Shown: positions 44,194 through 54,065, counted from the stretch's first letter. The stretch is 64,000 nucleotides of DNA from Pseudomonas petrae (GCF_021728295.1 NZ_JAKJXE010000006.1:186001-250000), one strand, 5' to 3'. Notes: generated by a model not told the origin, from the sequence alone. Translations and numbers: made by a program.

Positions 44194-45099
44194 ATGAGTA
44201 AAGTCAGTGTATTGGTGGTGGATGACGCACCGTTCATCCGCGATCTGGTCAAGAAAGGCCTGCGCAACGCCTTCCCGGGAATCGCTCTGGAAGACGCAGT
44301 CAATGGCCGCAAGGCGCAAGTCCTGCTCAGCCGGGAAGTGTTTGATCTGGTGCTTTGCGATTGGGAAATGCCCGAAATGTCCGGGCTGGAATTGCTGACC
44401 TGGTGCCGCCAGCAGGACAACCTGAAGACCATGCCTTTCATCATGGTCACCAGCCGTGGCGACAAGGAAAACGTGATCCAGGCGATTCAGGCCGGCGTCT
44501 CGGACTTCATCGGCAAGCCGTTTACCAACGAGCAGCTGCTGACCAAGGTCAAAAAAGCGCTGCACAAGGTCGGCAAGCTCGACGCGTTGATGTCCAGTGG
44601 TCCGGCTCGCGTCAATGCGGCGTTTGCCAATGACTCGCTCAGCGCCCTGACGGGTAATCGCCCCGAGGTCGTCAACACGGCGCCCGCAGCTTCTGCGGCA
44701 CCCCAGGCCGCTCAGCCTCTGGCCCAGCCGATGGCCAATGCTGCTCCCGCCGCCGCACCCACGGGGCGTGGTCAGGGTCAGTTGCGTCTTCCGAGCGGGA
44801 CCCAGCCCTGCGTGATCAAGGCGCTGACGCTCAAGGAAGCGTCACTGCTGGTCCGTCGTGGCGACGTCCTGCCGCAGATCCTCGAAAGCGCCGTGCTCGA
44901 TCTGGAGCAGGGTGAAAACGCCGAGGTCGCGCGTCTCAATGGCTATCTGCACGCGATTGCCGCGTTTGAGCAGAAGCCAGACAGCGAGTGGCTGCAGGTC
45001 ACCTTCCGCTTCGTCGACAAGGACACCCAGAAGCTTGATTACCTCTCGCGCCTGATTGCCCGTGGCACAGCGCAGAAGCACTTCGTGCCGGGTGCCTGA
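44194..45099 (+). CDS. response regulator with REC domain and unknown C terminus
   Basis: A 301-residue protein. Residues 1-125 are a CheY-like receiver (VLVVDDAPFIRDLVKKGL, phosphoacceptor Asp56 in LCDWEMPEMSG, SRGDKE, and KPFTNEQLL with Lys109-like position). Residues 145-190 are an Ala/Pro/Gln-rich linker. The rest is a compact domain of uncertain identity without a helix-turn-helix. It does not appear to be DNA-binding. Its place between phoU and phoR in the cluster is conserved in pseudomonads as I recall them. The start is set by AGGAG. Confidence 0.82.
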   Translation: MSKVSVLVVDDAPFIRDLVKKGLRNAFPGIALEDAVNGRKAQVLLSREVFDLVLCDWEMPEMSGLELLTWCRQQDNLKTMPFIMVTSRGDKENVIQAIQAGVSDFIGKPFTNEQLLTKVKKALHKVGKLDALMSSGPARVNAAFANDSLSALTGNRPEVVNTAPAASAAPQAAQPLAQPMANAAPAAAPTGRGQGQLRLPSGTQPCVIKALTLKEASLLVRRGDVLPQILESAVLDLEQGENAEVARLNGYLHAIAAFEQKPDSEWLQVTFRFVDKDTQKLDYLSRLIARGTAQKHFVPGA

Positions 45100-45340
45100 T
45101 TCGCAAGCCAGTTCGCTGCGCGCACGCGCAGCGTCTGGACGATGGGCATGTCAGCGCAGGCGAAGAACGGTCTGACGAAACGCACGCCTACCCTGCATAG
45201 AAATTGCAATTCCGATCGCGCCCCGTCCTGACGCGATTTCCTTGACGCTTCGTCTATTACCGATTGATTCGGATGAGTCCAATTGCGTCGGCATCGCTGT
45301 TAGGCTGGGCGCCAATCGTCCACTCACCAGGTCTATCCCG

Positions 45341-46249
45341 ATGTTAGAGCGCGTGCTGGTTGTCTGTGCCTTACTGCTGGCCACGCAGACCGCCGGGGCA
45401 GTCACGATCTATCGGTTCACCGATGCTAATGGCGTTGTGTCGTTTACCGACCAGCCTGTACGTGGCGCGCAGGTGATGAAGCTTCGCGAGCGCATGGTCG
45501 AGCGCATCGACAGCCAGGTGCGCCTGAGCGTCAAGAAAGCCAACGGCAGCGACAGCCTGTACGTGCGAAACGACCTTTACGCGCCTGTCGAAGTCGAGCT
45601 GCGTCTGGCCGGGGTGAAGAACGTGGTGGGGGTATCGGACCAAGTCATTCGCCGCACAATTGCGGCGCGCAGCAACGAACGCCTCATCGCCCTCAGCCCG
45701 CAAGTCGCCAGCAAGGCCATGACCTACAAGCCCAGTCTGCGATCAATCGTGGGCGACCCGCAGCGGGGCGTCTCGGCGAGTGGATTTGCCTATCGCTATC
45801 CGTTGCCGTGGGTGGGCGGGCCGTTTCGCATCAGTCAGGGTGCCAATGGGTCCTACAGCCACATAGGGGCCAAGAGCCGCTATGCGATCGACATCGCGAT
45901 GCCCGAAGGCACGCAGATCATCGCTGCCCGGGGCGGTACCGTGGTCAAGACCGAGAATGCCCAGTCGGGCCGAGGCGCAAATCCATCGGGCAACTTCGTG
46001 CGCATCCTGCACGACGACGGCACGATGGGCGTTTATCTGCATCTGCAGCAGGGATCGGTGAGCGTCAAGGAAGGCCAGCATGTGGCAGTGGGCGCGCCGC
46101 TCGGGCGCTCCGGCAACACCGGCAACAGCACCGGCCCGCATTTGCACTTCGTGGTGCAACGCAATGTCGGGCTGGCGCTGGAGTCGATTCCGTACGAATT
46201 CTCGCAACCGGTCCAGAGCCTGCCTAACTTCGCGATTGGCGGGAATTAA
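45341..46249 (+). CDS. secreted M23 metallopeptidase with DUF4124 domain
   Basis: A 302-residue protein. Signal peptide at 1-20 (MLERVLVVCALLLATQTAGA). A DUF4124-like start follows (IYRFTDANGVVSFTDQP). Residues 165-290 form an M23/LytM peptidase domain with the zinc pattern: SHIGAKSRYAIDIAMPEGT (His and Asp ligands) and GPHLHFVVQRN (HxH). It probably cleaves peptidoglycan cross-links in the envelope. It is convergent with the CorC/HlyC-type gene. A 241-bp gap before it holds nothing I recognise beyond a promoter region. Confidence 0.9.
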   Translation: MLERVLVVCALLLATQTAGAVTIYRFTDANGVVSFTDQPVRGAQVMKLRERMVERIDSQVRLSVKKANGSDSLYVRNDLYAPVEVELRLAGVKNVVGVSDQVIRRTIAARSNERLIALSPQVASKAMTYKPSLRSIVGDPQRGVSASGFAYRYPLPWVGGPFRISQGANGSYSHIGAKSRYAIDIAMPEGTQIIAARGGTVVKTENAQSGRGANPSGNFVRILHDDGTMGVYLHLQQGSVSVKEGQHVAVGAPLGRSGNTGNSTGPHLHFVVQRNVGLALESIPYEFSQPVQSLPNFAIGGN

Positions 46250-46276
46250 ACCTCTGTCAGCAACGCGCTACCTGAT

Positions 46277-46298
46277 GTAGGAGCGCGCTTGCCCGCGA
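46277..46298 (+). repeat. single REP (GCGCGCTTGCCCGCGA class)
   Basis: One unpaired copy of GTAGGAGCGCGCTTGCCCGC plus GA in the gap between the convergent M23 and CorC/HlyC genes. No complementary partner is seen nearby. Confidence 0.75.
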
Positions 46299-46352
46299 TC
46301 TGGCGCGCAGCGGCAGCAAGATGGCACATCCAGGATCCTGCCAGCGGCGAGG

Positions 46353-47693
46353 TCAATCCAGCTTCAACACTTTCGCCAGCACGATCTTCGGGCCTTTCAT
46401 CTTTTTGATGATGATGCGCAGGCCTTCGACTTCCATGACCTCCTCTTCCTCAGGCACGCGCTTGAGGCTGTCGTAGATCAGGCCTGCCAGGGTTTCGGCT
46501 TCAACGTGGTCCAGATCGATACCCAGCAGGCGCTCGACCTTGAACAGCGGCGTGTCACCACGTACCAGCAGCTTGCCCGGCTGATAAGCCAGGATGCCGC
46601 GCTCGGCCTTGCGGTGTTCGTCCTGAATGTCGCCCACCAGCACTTCCAGCACGTCTTCCATCGTCAGGTAGCCGATGATCTTGCCGTCGGCCTCTTCGAC
46701 CAGCGCAAAGTGCGCACCGCCCTGACGGAACTGCTCCAGCAGACGCGACAACGGCATGTGCTTGGACACGCGCTCAAGCGGCCGCGTGAGCTCGGCGAGG
46801 TTGAAGGATTCGGGAAGGTGATCCAGCGCCGCCAGCTCCAGCAGCAGGTCCTTGATGTGCAACAGGCCCACAAATTCATTGCGGTCAGAGTCGTACACCG
46901 GATACCGGCTGAACTTGTGCCGACGGAACATGGCGAGGATTTGTTTAAGCGGGGCGTTGAATTCCAGCGAGACCATGTCTTCGCGGGAATTTGCCCAGTC
47001 CACCACTTCCAGCTCGCCCATTTCCACAGCGGAGGCCAGCACGCGCATGCCCTGGTCGCTCGGGTCCTGACCGCGGCTTGAGTGCAGGATCAGCTTGAGT
47101 TCTTCACGGCTGTAATGATGCTCGTGATGCGGGCCGGGCTCGCCCTGGCCTGCGATGCGCAGAATGCCGTTGGCGCTGGCGTTGAGCAGGTAAATGGCCG
47201 GGTACATCGCCCAGTAGAAGAGGTACAGCGGCACCGCCGTCCACAGCGACAACAGTTCGGGTTTGCGAATAGCCCAGGATTTTGGCGCCAGTTCACCCAC
47301 CACGATGTGCAGGTACGAAATCATGAAAAAAGCGCTGAAGAACGACACGCCCTTAACGACTTCAGGCGACTCCACGCCAACCGTCTCAAGCAACGGCGCC
47401 AGCAAGTGCGCGAACGCCGGCTCGCCCACCCAGCCCAGACCCAGCGACGCCAGCGTAATACCCAGCTGGCAAGCCGACAGATAAGCGTCCAGCTGGCTGT
47501 GAACGGTGCGCAGAATGCGTCCGCGCCAGCCGTTGTTGTCGGCAATGGACTCGACGCGGGTGGAGCGCAGTTTGACCATGGCGAACTCGGCCGCAACGAA
47601 AAATCCGTTGAGCAGAACCAACACCATTGCGAAAAGAATCATGCCGAAATCGGCGAAGAGTGAAGCCAGGCTAATACCAGGGGAAGGGTCCAT
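46353..47693 (-). CDS. CNNM/CorC-HlyC family membrane protein with CBS domains
   Basis: A 446-residue member of the UPF0053 (hemolysin/CNNM) family. The N-terminal DUF21 domain has four hydrophobic segments (LFAMVLVLLNGFFVAAEFAM, LGITLASLGLGWVGE and SYLHIVVGELAPKSWAI). Two CBS domains lie at about residues 210-335 (VYDSDRNEFVGLLHIKDLLL, VEEADGKIIGYLTMEDVLEV). A CorC_HlyC transporter-associated domain ends the protein (VERLLGIDLDHVEAETLAG). Function is probably metal ion transport or efflux regulation, not haemolysis. It is downstream of phoR with a 100-bp gap. Confidence 0.9.
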   Translation of the reverse strand: MDPSPGISLASLFADFGMILFAMVLVLLNGFFVAAEFAMVKLRSTRVESIADNNGWRGRILRTVHSQLDAYLSACQLGITLASLGLGWVGEPAFAHLLAPLLETVGVESPEVVKGVSFFSAFFMISYLHIVVGELAPKSWAIRKPELLSLWTAVPLYLFYWAMYPAIYLLNASANGILRIAGQGEPGPHHEHHYSREELKLILHSSRGQDPSDQGMRVLASAVEMGELEVVDWANSREDMVSLEFNAPLKQILAMFRRHKFSRYPVYDSDRNEFVGLLHIKDLLLELAALDHLPESFNLAELTRPLERVSKHMPLSRLLEQFRQGGAHFALVEEADGKIIGYLTMEDVLEVLVGDIQDEHRKAERGILAYQPGKLLVRGDTPLFKVERLLGIDLDHVEAETLAGLIYDSLKRVPEEEEVMEVEGLRIIIKKMKGPKIVLAKVLKLD

Positions 47694-47793
47694 GATTGGG
47701 TTTTGCAGGTTCCGTTTTGAAGTGTGGAATGAAACAAGCCCTCACAATTGGAGGGCACAAGGGACGCAATTTAGCGGCTATCTACCGGCTTGC

Positions 47794-49095
47794 CTAGGCT
47801 TTGGTCATCTGGGCCGGGGCAAAGTTGCAGATAAACACACTGCCCTTGCCGGGGACGCTGTTGATTTCCAGTGCCGCGCGGTGGCGCAGCAACACGTGCT
47901 TGACGATCGCCAGGCCCAGGCCTGTCCCGCCGGTGTTTGACGCGCGGCTGGAATCGACGCGGTAGAAGCGCTCGGTCAGGCGCGGAATGTGTTTGCTGTC
48001 GATGCCGATGCCGGAGTCCTGCACGCTCAGGTGCGCGCCACGGCCGTCACTCCACCAGCGGATGCGGATCTTGCCCTCGGCCGGCGTGTATTTGACCGCG
48101 TTGAAGATCAGGTTGGAGAACGCGCTGCGCAGCTCCGCCTCGCTGCCCTTGAGGCTGACGTCACTTTCCAGCTCCAGGGTGATCTGCTGATTCTTGCTCC
48201 CCGACAGCGCCTGAGCATCGTTGGTGATGCTTTGCAGCAGCGACGACACGGCCACGGGCTGGTTATCGGACGGGTAATCGGTGGCTTCCAGCTTGGCCAA
48301 CAGTAATAGGTCGTTGAGCAGCGTCTGCATGCGTCCGCCTTGCTGATGCATTTGCTGCAACGCACGGACCCAGCGCGGATTCACTTCTTCGACGTTATCC
48401 AGCAGCGTTTCCAGGTACCCGCAGATGACCGTCAGCGGTGTGCGCAGCTCGTGGGACACGTTGGCGACGAAGTCTTTGCGCATCTGCTCCAGCTGATGCA
48501 TGCGCGTCACGTCTCGCACCAGCATCAAATGCTCGTTGTTGCCGTAGCGGGTGATCAGCATCTGAATGCGCAGGCGGTCATTGAACGGCGAAGGGATCTC
48601 CAGCGGCTCGGCGTAATTGGCGTGCTCGAAGTACTCCTTGAAGCGCGGGTGGCGCACAAGATTGGTCACCGGCTGACCGCTGTCCTGGGGTGTCTTCAGG
48701 CCCAGTAAGGTCTCTGCCGCGCGGTTCCACCATTCCAGGTTACCGTCGCTGTCGAGCATGATCACGGCATCTTTCAATGCGGCGGTGGATTCCTGGACAC
48801 GGTCGATAACCGCTTGCAGGCGGCCACGCACGCGCTGGTCACGACGTTGCAGATGGTAAATGCTGTCGAAGACTTCACCCCACAAGCCATAGCCATCGGG
48901 CGGCGGCTCGTCGGGTTTGTGATGGCGAAGCCAGTCATGCAGGCGAAGCAGCTGTTTGAGGGTCCAGGCCAGATAAAGCCCCAGACCGATTGCCAGACAC
49001 CCGCCGTAATGCCCGCTGATCAAACCGGCCAGCAGCGAGGCTGTGACCAACATCAGCAAGTGGCGGATCAGGGTGCCATGCCAGTTGTGATTCAA
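47794..49095 (-). CDS. phoR: phosphate regulon sensor kinase PhoR
   Basis: A 433-residue membrane histidine kinase. Two membrane segments at residues 8-50, a DUF3329-like start, a PAS domain around residues 100-200 (LKDAVIMLDSDGNLEWWNRA), then the HisKA box VSHELRTPLTVICGYLE and HATPase_c motifs (NLIFNAVKYTP, DSGIGID, TGLGLAIVKHV). It phosphorylates PhoB in phosphate starvation. It lies 48 bp after phoB. Confidence 0.97.
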   Translation of the reverse strand: MNHNWHGTLIRHLLMLVTASLLAGLISGHYGGCLAIGLGLYLAWTLKQLLRLHDWLRHHKPDEPPPDGYGLWGEVFDSIYHLQRRDQRVRGRLQAVIDRVQESTAALKDAVIMLDSDGNLEWWNRAAETLLGLKTPQDSGQPVTNLVRHPRFKEYFEHANYAEPLEIPSPFNDRLRIQMLITRYGNNEHLMLVRDVTRMHQLEQMRKDFVANVSHELRTPLTVICGYLETLLDNVEEVNPRWVRALQQMHQQGGRMQTLLNDLLLLAKLEATDYPSDNQPVAVSSLLQSITNDAQALSGSKNQQITLELESDVSLKGSEAELRSAFSNLIFNAVKYTPAEGKIRIRWWSDGRGAHLSVQDSGIGIDSKHIPRLTERFYRVDSSRASNTGGTGLGLAIVKHVLLRHRAALEINSVPGKGSVFICNFAPAQMTKA

Positions 49096-49143
49096 TTAAC
49101 GCGTCCTTGTCTTCAGCGGTCTGAATCGCTGCCAAAAGCTTTT

Positions 49144-49833
49144 TCAGCTTTTGGTGGAGAAACGGTAGCCAGTACCGCGGACGGTTTGTACCAGATTTTC
49201 GTAAGCCTCGCCGAGGGCTTTGCGCAGACGCCGGATGTGGACATCCACGGTGCGCTCTTCCACGTAGACGTTTCCGCCCCAGACCTGATCGAGCAACTGC
49301 CCGCGGGTGTAGGCGCGTTCCTGATGGGTCATGAAGAATTGCAGCAGGCGGTATTCAGTCGGGCCCATCTCGGCAGGTGTGCCGTCGATGGTCACGCGGT
49401 GGCTGATCGGGTCCAGCAGCAGACCGCCCACTTCGATCGGCGATTCGCCATCGTTCGGGGCAGCCCGACGCAGCACGGCTTTGAGCCGGGCGACCAGCTC
49501 GCGGGGAGAGAAGGGTTTGGTGATGTAATCATCGGCGCCGACTTCAAGGCCCTGGATCTTGTTGTCCTCTTCGCCTTTGGCCGTGAGCATGATGATCGGG
49601 ATGTCACCGGTCAGCTCGTCACGCTTCAAACGGCGGGCCAGCTCGATGCCGGATGTGCCGGGCAGCATCCAGTCCAGCAGGATGAGGTCCGGCTTGCGGT
49701 CGACGATAACAGCGTGGGCCTGTTGCGAATTCTCAGCCTCAATGCAGTCATAGCCGGCCATTTCCAGTGCGACGGCAATCATTTCGCGAATGGGCGCTTC
49801 GTCGTCGACGATCAGAATACTCCTGCCAGCCAT
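49144..49833 (-). CDS. phoB: phosphate regulon response regulator PhoB
   Basis: A 229-residue OmpR-family response regulator. Receiver domain with [13 protein letters not shown], phosphoacceptor Asp in [13 protein letters not shown], and [13 protein letters not shown]. The C-terminal winged helix carries [37 protein letters not shown] and the RGTGYRFS end. It binds Pho boxes such as those at 37027, 38229 and 49887. It is the promoter-proximal gene of phoBR. Confidence 0.97.
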   Translation of the reverse strand: MAGRSILIVDDEAPIREMIAVALEMAGYDCIEAENSQQAHAVIVDRKPDLILLDWMLPGTSGIELARRLKRDELTGDIPIIMLTAKGEEDNKIQGLEVGADDYITKPFSPRELVARLKAVLRRAAPNDGESPIEVGGLLLDPISHRVTIDGTPAEMGPTEYRLLQFFMTHQERAYTRGQLLDQVWGGNVYVEERTVDVHIRRLRKALGEAYENLVQTVRGTGYRFSTKS

Positions 49834-49886
49834 GCCTCGAACCTCATGTCATTTAACTGTCTTGGGGCGCATTAGATAACGGAATT

Positions 49887-49904
49887 ATTGCAGTCGTGTG
49901 ACAG
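49887..49904 (-). promoter_or_regulatory. Pho box upstream of phoB
   Basis: On the minus strand CTGTCAC, four bases, CTGCAAT (49904 to 49887) match the Pho box with 11-bp repeat spacing, the second copy being weaker. TATCTA about 8 bp further on could be the -10. This fits PhoB autoactivation. Confidence 0.7.
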
Positions 49905-50003
49905 GTTAGTTCGAGCTAGGCGTATTCGCCGGTCTAGCGCTAAGCTGGCGACTTGTCCTACAAGAAATGTCCATCCAGCGACAAACAAAAAGAGGATTCA
50001 TCC

Positions 50004-50384
50004 ATGGCTAAAATTTCTACCGCTTTGATGCGCCTTTTGGCAGCAGCAGCGTTGGCGTCCTCCGGCATGGCATTCGCTGCCGCGCCAGCGATGACCACTG
50101 ACGGCATGCTCACTGATCATAAAAGCATGACCCTCTACACCTACGACAAAGACACGTCAGCGGGCAAATCCGTCTGCAACGATCAATGCGCAACCAACTG
50201 GCCGCCGCTGACTGCCACAACAAGCGACAAGCCTGAAGGCGACTGGACCATCATCAAGCGCGATGACGGTGCTTCGCAGTGGGTTTACAAGGGCAAGCCG
50301 CTGTACACCTTCAAAAATGACAAAGCCGCTGGTGATAAAACCGGCGACGGCAAGGGTGACGTCTGGCACATCGCCAAGCCGTGA
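50004..50384 (+). CDS. COG4315-family exported protein
   Basis: A 126-residue protein with a signal peptide (MAKISTALMRLLAAAALASS then GMAFAAAP). The mature part has one repeat of the COG4315 (secreted repeat, Lipoprotein_15) type: TDHKSMTLYTYDKDTSAGKS, the conserved CNDQCATNWPPLTA with two cysteines, and SQWVYKGKPLYTFKNDKA. No lipobox cysteine is seen after the signal, so it is probably periplasmic. Function unknown. ATG chosen by AGAGG and the signal peptide. Confidence 0.85.
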   Translation: MAKISTALMRLLAAAALASSGMAFAAAPAMTTDGMLTDHKSMTLYTYDKDTSAGKSVCNDQCATNWPPLTATTSDKPEGDWTIIKRDDGASQWVYKGKPLYTFKNDKAAGDKTGDGKGDVWHIAKP

Positions 50385-50399
50385 TCTGAGCCTTCAACC

Positions 50400-50430
50400 G
50401 CTGCGCTGGCCCGAATCGGTCAGCGCAGCG
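50400..50430. terminator. hairpin between COG4315 and ubiA genes
   Basis: CGCTGCGCTG (50400-50409) and CAGCGCAGCG (50421-50430) form a perfect 10-bp stem in the gap of two converging genes; its right arm overlaps the last codons of ubiA. No T-run, so termination is only probable. Confidence 0.5.
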
Positions 50431-51310
50431 CGTAGGCCGCCACGATACCGACAAAAATCGCCAGCCCCGCCCAATGGTTATGCAGAAAAGCCTTGAAGCA
50501 CGCTTGAGGGTCTTTATCGCGCGTCGACCAGAACTCCCAGGCGAAGCATCCCGCCGCTACCAGCAGGCCGATGAAGAAATACAGGCCCAGCTCGAAGCGC
50601 GTACCCGCCAGCATCAGGCAGAACAACGCCAGGCATTGCAGCGTCAGGATAATCACCCGATCCGCGTCGCCGAACAGCACCGCGGTGGATTTCACACCGA
50701 TCTTCAAGTCGTCCTCGCGATCCGTCATCGCGTAATACGTGTCGTACCCAACCGTCCACAGCAGATTGGCGATGTACAGCAGCCACGCGGCCGCCGGCAG
50801 CTCGCCGGTCTCAGCGGTGAACGCCATTGGCATGCCCCACGAGAACGCGGCGCCAAGCACCACTTGCGGGTAGTAGGTGTAGCGCTTCATAAAGGGGTAA
50901 CACGCCGCGAGGGCAAGACCGCCGAAAGACAGCCAGATCGTCGTAGCGTTGGTGAACAACACCAGCACAAAGCTCAGCGTCACCAGCACTGCGAACAGAA
51001 TCAGCGCTTCTTTCGACGTCACCCTGCCACTGACCAACGGCCGCTGCTCGGTACGTTTGACGTGGCCGTCCACCTTGCGGTCGGCGAAGTCGTTGATCAC
51101 GCAGCCCGCCGCGCGCATCAGGAACACACCGATGACGAAAATCAGCAGCGTGCTCAGGGATGGTGAGCCTTTGCCGGCAATCCACACGGCCCACAAGGTT
51201 GGCCACAGCAACAGGTAAATGCCGATAGGCTTGTCGATGCGCGTGAGCTGGATGAAGTCCCAGGCGCGCGGGTGCAGACGGTTCAGGGATTTGAGCAACG
51301 ACAGGTACAT
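50420..51310 (-). CDS. ubiA: 4-hydroxybenzoate octaprenyltransferase
   Basis: A 296-residue membrane prenyltransferase with about eight segments, adding the isoprenoid tail to 4-hydroxybenzoate in ubiquinone synthesis. Two Asp-rich motifs are present: the first in [19 protein letters not shown] (NDxxDxxxD) near residue 70 and [20 protein letters not shown] near residue 190. The start at 51310 ([19 protein letters not shown]) is favoured since it overlaps the ubiC stop by one base (TGATG) and matches the family N terminus. Confidence 0.96.
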   Translation of the reverse strand: MYLSLLKSLNRLHPRAWDFIQLTRIDKPIGIYLLLWPTLWAVWIAGKGSPSLSTLLIFVIGVFLMRAAGCVINDFADRKVDGHVKRTEQRPLVSGRVTSKEALILFAVLVTLSFVLVLFTNATTIWLSFGGLALAACYPFMKRYTYYPQVVLGAAFSWGMPMAFTAETGELPAAAWLLYIANLLWTVGYDTYYAMTDREDDLKIGVKSTAVLFGDADRVIILTLQCLALFCLMLAGTRFELGLYFFIGLLVAAGCFAWEFWSTRDKDPQACFKAFLHNHWAGLAIFVGIVAAYALR

Positions 51311-51897
51311 CAGCGGCCCTCTTGGGCGAGCAGGGGAAGGTTGGCTTCGATGGCGCGCCATGCGGTGGGTAGAAATACTTCTGCCACCAGAATGCTGAGA
51401 GTCCCACGGCTGAAACAGGAGCGGCGTCCCCACAAACCCTGCTGTGCATCAGTCTCGGGCAGCCACTGTGCAGGATAGCGGCAGACCTGCAGCGTGCCGC
51501 GGGCGAAGGCTTTATCGCTGAACAGTAGCTCGCCCAGCGACCGGGTGCCGAGTTCGTCCATGTGCAAGCCGTCATGCTCCAGCGCGCTGCGGGCGGCGAC
51601 ACTGCGGGCAAACACCCATCTTTCATCGCGGCCAAGCAAATAGACCTCACGCACCCAGCCTTCGCTGCCCTCAGGCAAGTGCAGCGCGGCGCATTCATAC
51701 TCACGCAGGCGCTGCCAGCCTTCGAACTGCGGCTTGACGCAAAAGCGGTCGTCAGAGAGCCGGGTCAGGCGTCGGGTCAGGGAATCTTCGTGGAACAGCC
51801 ACTCAAGAACGACGGGCGAGGGTGCTTCGATCAACTGATCGCGCAAAAGCCACTCGGGCGCTGGAAATGCAGGGGTTTGCTGGATCACGGGAGACAA
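51310..51897 (-). CDS. ubiC: chorismate lyase
   Basis: A 195-residue chorismate pyruvate-lyase making 4-hydroxybenzoate, the first step of ubiquinone synthesis. Family marks are [36 protein letters not shown] and [20 protein letters not shown]. The start is uncertain: TTG 51897 gives MSPVIQQ, and a GTG at 51888 is three codons inside; neither has a good Shine-Dalgarno. It is translationally coupled to ubiA. Confidence 0.9.
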   Translation of the reverse strand: MSPVIQQTPAFPAPEWLLRDQLIEAPSPVVLEWLFHEDSLTRRLTRLSDDRFCVKPQFEGWQRLREYECAALHLPEGSEGWVREVYLLGRDERWVFARSVAARSALEHDGLHMDELGTRSLGELLFSDKAFARGTLQVCRYPAQWLPETDAQQGLWGRRSCFSRGTLSILVAEVFLPTAWRAIEANLPLLAQEGR

Positions 51898-51990
51898 ACA
51901 CAGGCGGCAATCGAGGCGGCGAGCTTAGCATGATTGCGATTTTTGACCGACGACCGGAGCACTGGCCATTTTTGCGCTGAGGCACCGGAC

Positions 51991-52578
51991 GCCTTCCCGG
52001 CTAAAGCCAGTCCTACTGGCGACATGCGGTGTTAGTAGGACCGGCTTCAGCCGGGAAGAGGCCGGTGTGTGTGCCATCAATTTTGCGGTGTGATGCCCGA
52101 CGCCTTCCCGGCTAAAGCCAGTCCTACTGGCGATATGCGGAGTATTAGTGGGACCGGCTTCAGCCGGGAAGAGGCCGGTGTGTGCGCCATCAATTTTGCG
52201 GTGTGACGCCCGACGCCTTCCCGGCTGAAGCCAGTCCCACTGGCGATATGCGGTGTTAGTAGGACCGGCTTCAGCCGGGAAGAGGCCGGTGTGTGTGCCA
52301 TCAATTTTGCGGTGTAACGCCCTACGCCTTCCCGGCTAAAGCCAGTCCTACTGGCGATATGCGGTGTTAGTAGGACCGGCTTCAGCCGGGAAGAGGCCGG
52401 TGTGTGTGCCATCAATTTTGCGGTGTGATGCCCGACGCCTTCCCGGCTAAAGCCAGTCCCACTGGCGATATGCGGAGTATTAGTGGGACCGGCTTCAGCC
52501 GGGAAGAGGCCGGTGTGTGCGCCATCAATTTTGCGGTGTAACGCCCGACGCCTTCCCGGCTAAAGCCAGCTCCCACTA
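51991..52578. repeat. tandem array of REP doublets, about 5.5 copies
   Basis: A unit of 111-113 bp recurs five times. The shared marker ATCAATTTTGCGGTG begins at 52076, 52189, 52300, 52411 and 52524. Each unit is an inverted pair: GCCTTCCCGGCTAAAGCCAG and the facing GGACCGGCTTCAGCCGGGAA, separated by a short GATATGCGGTGTTAG-type spacer. Copies differ by a few bases. It ends in a partial sixth copy. The same REP family occurs singly paired at 33547-33638. It fills most of the 817-bp gap between ubiC and the rubredoxin gene. Confidence 0.93.
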
Positions 52579-52714
52579 GAAAGTGCACGCGTTGTGAATC
52601 GATGAAACTTGCGTCATGGCGCTGTGATCAGTAAAAGGCCTGACCTATTCGATAAACTTCGCGAAGACAGCGGAGCGTCTGGGACGTCTAGCCTGAAACC
52701 AAGAGAATCGAGCG

Positions 52715-52882
52715 ATGAAAAAGTGGCAATGCGTAGTCTGTGGCCTGATTTACAACGAAGCCGACGGTTGGCCGGATGACGGCATCGCGCCGGGCACGCT
52801 CTGGCAGGATGTGCCGGAAGACTGGCTGTGCCCTGATTGCGGCGTCGGCAAAATGGATTTTGAAATGATCGAAATCGGCTGA
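52715..52882 (+). CDS. rubredoxin
   Basis: A 55-residue rubredoxin, a one-iron electron carrier. It has the two CxxC knuckles that hold iron: CVVCG near residue 6 and CPDCGVGK near residue 39, with the usual [20 protein letters not shown] between. The ATG is preceded by AAGAGAATCGAGCG. It lies 34 bp before the rubredoxin reductase gene, so both form an electron-transfer pair as in other pseudomonads (the alk-type rubA-rubB system). No alkane hydroxylase is in the window. Confidence 0.93.
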   Translation: MKKWQCVVCGLIYNEADGWPDDGIAPGTLWQDVPEDWLCPDCGVGKMDFEMIEIG

Positions 52883-52916
52883 TCCGCCGACTTCCACGAC
52901 CCCTCTGGAGAAATGA

Positions 52917-54065
52917 ATGAACGCACCTGTCGTGATCATCGGTACCGGGCTGGCCGGCTACAACCTCGCTCGCGAATTTCGCAAGCTGGATGGCGAGACG
53001 CCGCTCTTGCTGATCACCGCCGATGATGGCCGTTCGTACTCCAAACCCATGCTCTCCACCGGTTTTGGCAAAAACAAGGATGCCGACGGCCTGAGCATGG
53101 CTGAGCCGGGCGCCATGGCCGAGCAGCTCAAGGCCGAGGTGCGCACGCACACCCGCGTCAGCGGCATCGATCCAGGTCACAAGCGTCTGTGGATCGGCGA
53201 AGAAGCGGTGGCCTACCGCGACCTGATTCTGGCCTGGGGCGCGGAAACCGTGCGGGTGCCGGTGGCGGGTGACGCTGCCGACGCCATATTCCCGATCAAC
53301 GATCTGGAGGACTACGCGCGTTTCCGTGCCGCAGCCTCTGGCAAGAGGCGGGTGCTGATTCTGGGCGCAGGCTTGATCGGCTGCGAGTTCGCCAATGATC
53401 TGATCCTGGGCGGTTACGAAATCGACTTGGTTGCGCCGTGCGAGCAGGTGATGCCGACGTTGTTGCACCCTGCGGCTGCCGCAGCGGTACGGGCCGGACT
53501 TGAAAGCCTGGGCGCGCGTTTTCATCTCGGCCCCTTGCTGACACGGCTTGATCGTGCCGACGACGGGCTCGAGGCGCACCTGTCCGATGGCGAGGTATTG
53601 CATTGCGATCTGGTGGTGTCGGCCATCGGCCTGCGTCCCCGCACTGATCTCGCCGCAGCGGCGGGCCTGGAAATCGGGCGTGGCGTGGTGGTCGACCGGC
53701 ATTTGCAGACCTCCCACGCAAACATCTATGCGCTGGGCGACTGCGCTGAAGTCGATGGGTTGAATCTGCTCTACGTCATGCCGCTGATGAACTGCGCCCG
53801 AGCATTGGCGCAGACTCTTGCTGGCACACCCACACCCGTCAAATATGGCCCGATGCCGGTTACGGTGAAAACGCCGGTTTGCCCGCTGGTGGTATCCCCG
53901 CCGCCCAAGGGCTCGGAAGGTGTCTGGACCGTGGATGGTGAGGGTGCCGACATCAAGGCGCTGTGCTGCGACAGCGACGGCAACCTGCTGGGTTACGCGC
54001 TGACAGGCGCTGCGGTGATGGACAAGCTCGCCCTGAACAAGGCCTTGCCCCCGCTGCTGGCATGA
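52917..54065 (+). CDS. rubredoxin-NAD(+) reductase
   Basis: A 382-residue FAD-dependent reductase. It carries the N-terminal FAD motif [19 protein letters not shown], the NAD-binding [20 protein letters not shown] near residue 145, and the second FAD motif [13 protein letters not shown] near residue 270. It transfers electrons from NADH to rubredoxin. ATG 52917 follows GGAGAAATGA. Family resemblance is to AlkT/RubB. Confidence 0.93.
   Translation: MNAPVVIIGTGLAGYNLAREFRKLDGETPLLLITADDGRSYSKPMLSTGFGKNKDADGLSMAEPGAMAEQLKAEVRTHTRVSGIDPGHKRLWIGEEAVAYRDLILAWGAETVRVPVAGDAADAIFPINDLEDYARFRAAASGKRRVLILGAGLIGCEFANDLILGGYEIDLVAPCEQVMPTLLHPAAAAAVRAGLESLGARFHLGPLLTRLDRADDGLEAHLSDGEVLHCDLVVSAIGLRPRTDLAAAAGLEIGRGVVVDRHLQTSHANIYALGDCAEVDGLNLLYVMPLMNCARALAQTLAGTPTPVKYGPMPVTVKTPVCPLVVSPPPKGSEGVWTVDGEGADIKALCCDSDGNLLGYALTGAAVMDKLALNKALPPLLA

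Noticed and set aside
52077..52415. Minus-strand open frame with repeated MAHTPASSRLKP units
   Set aside because: It lies wholly in the tandem REP-doublet array and its protein repeat is just the DNA repeat read through; no ribosome-binding site or conserved protein.
51991..52578. CRISPR-like array
   Set aside because: The repeats are about 112 bp, nearly contiguous, palindromic REP pairs with near-identical spacers, and no cas genes exist; this is not a CRISPR.
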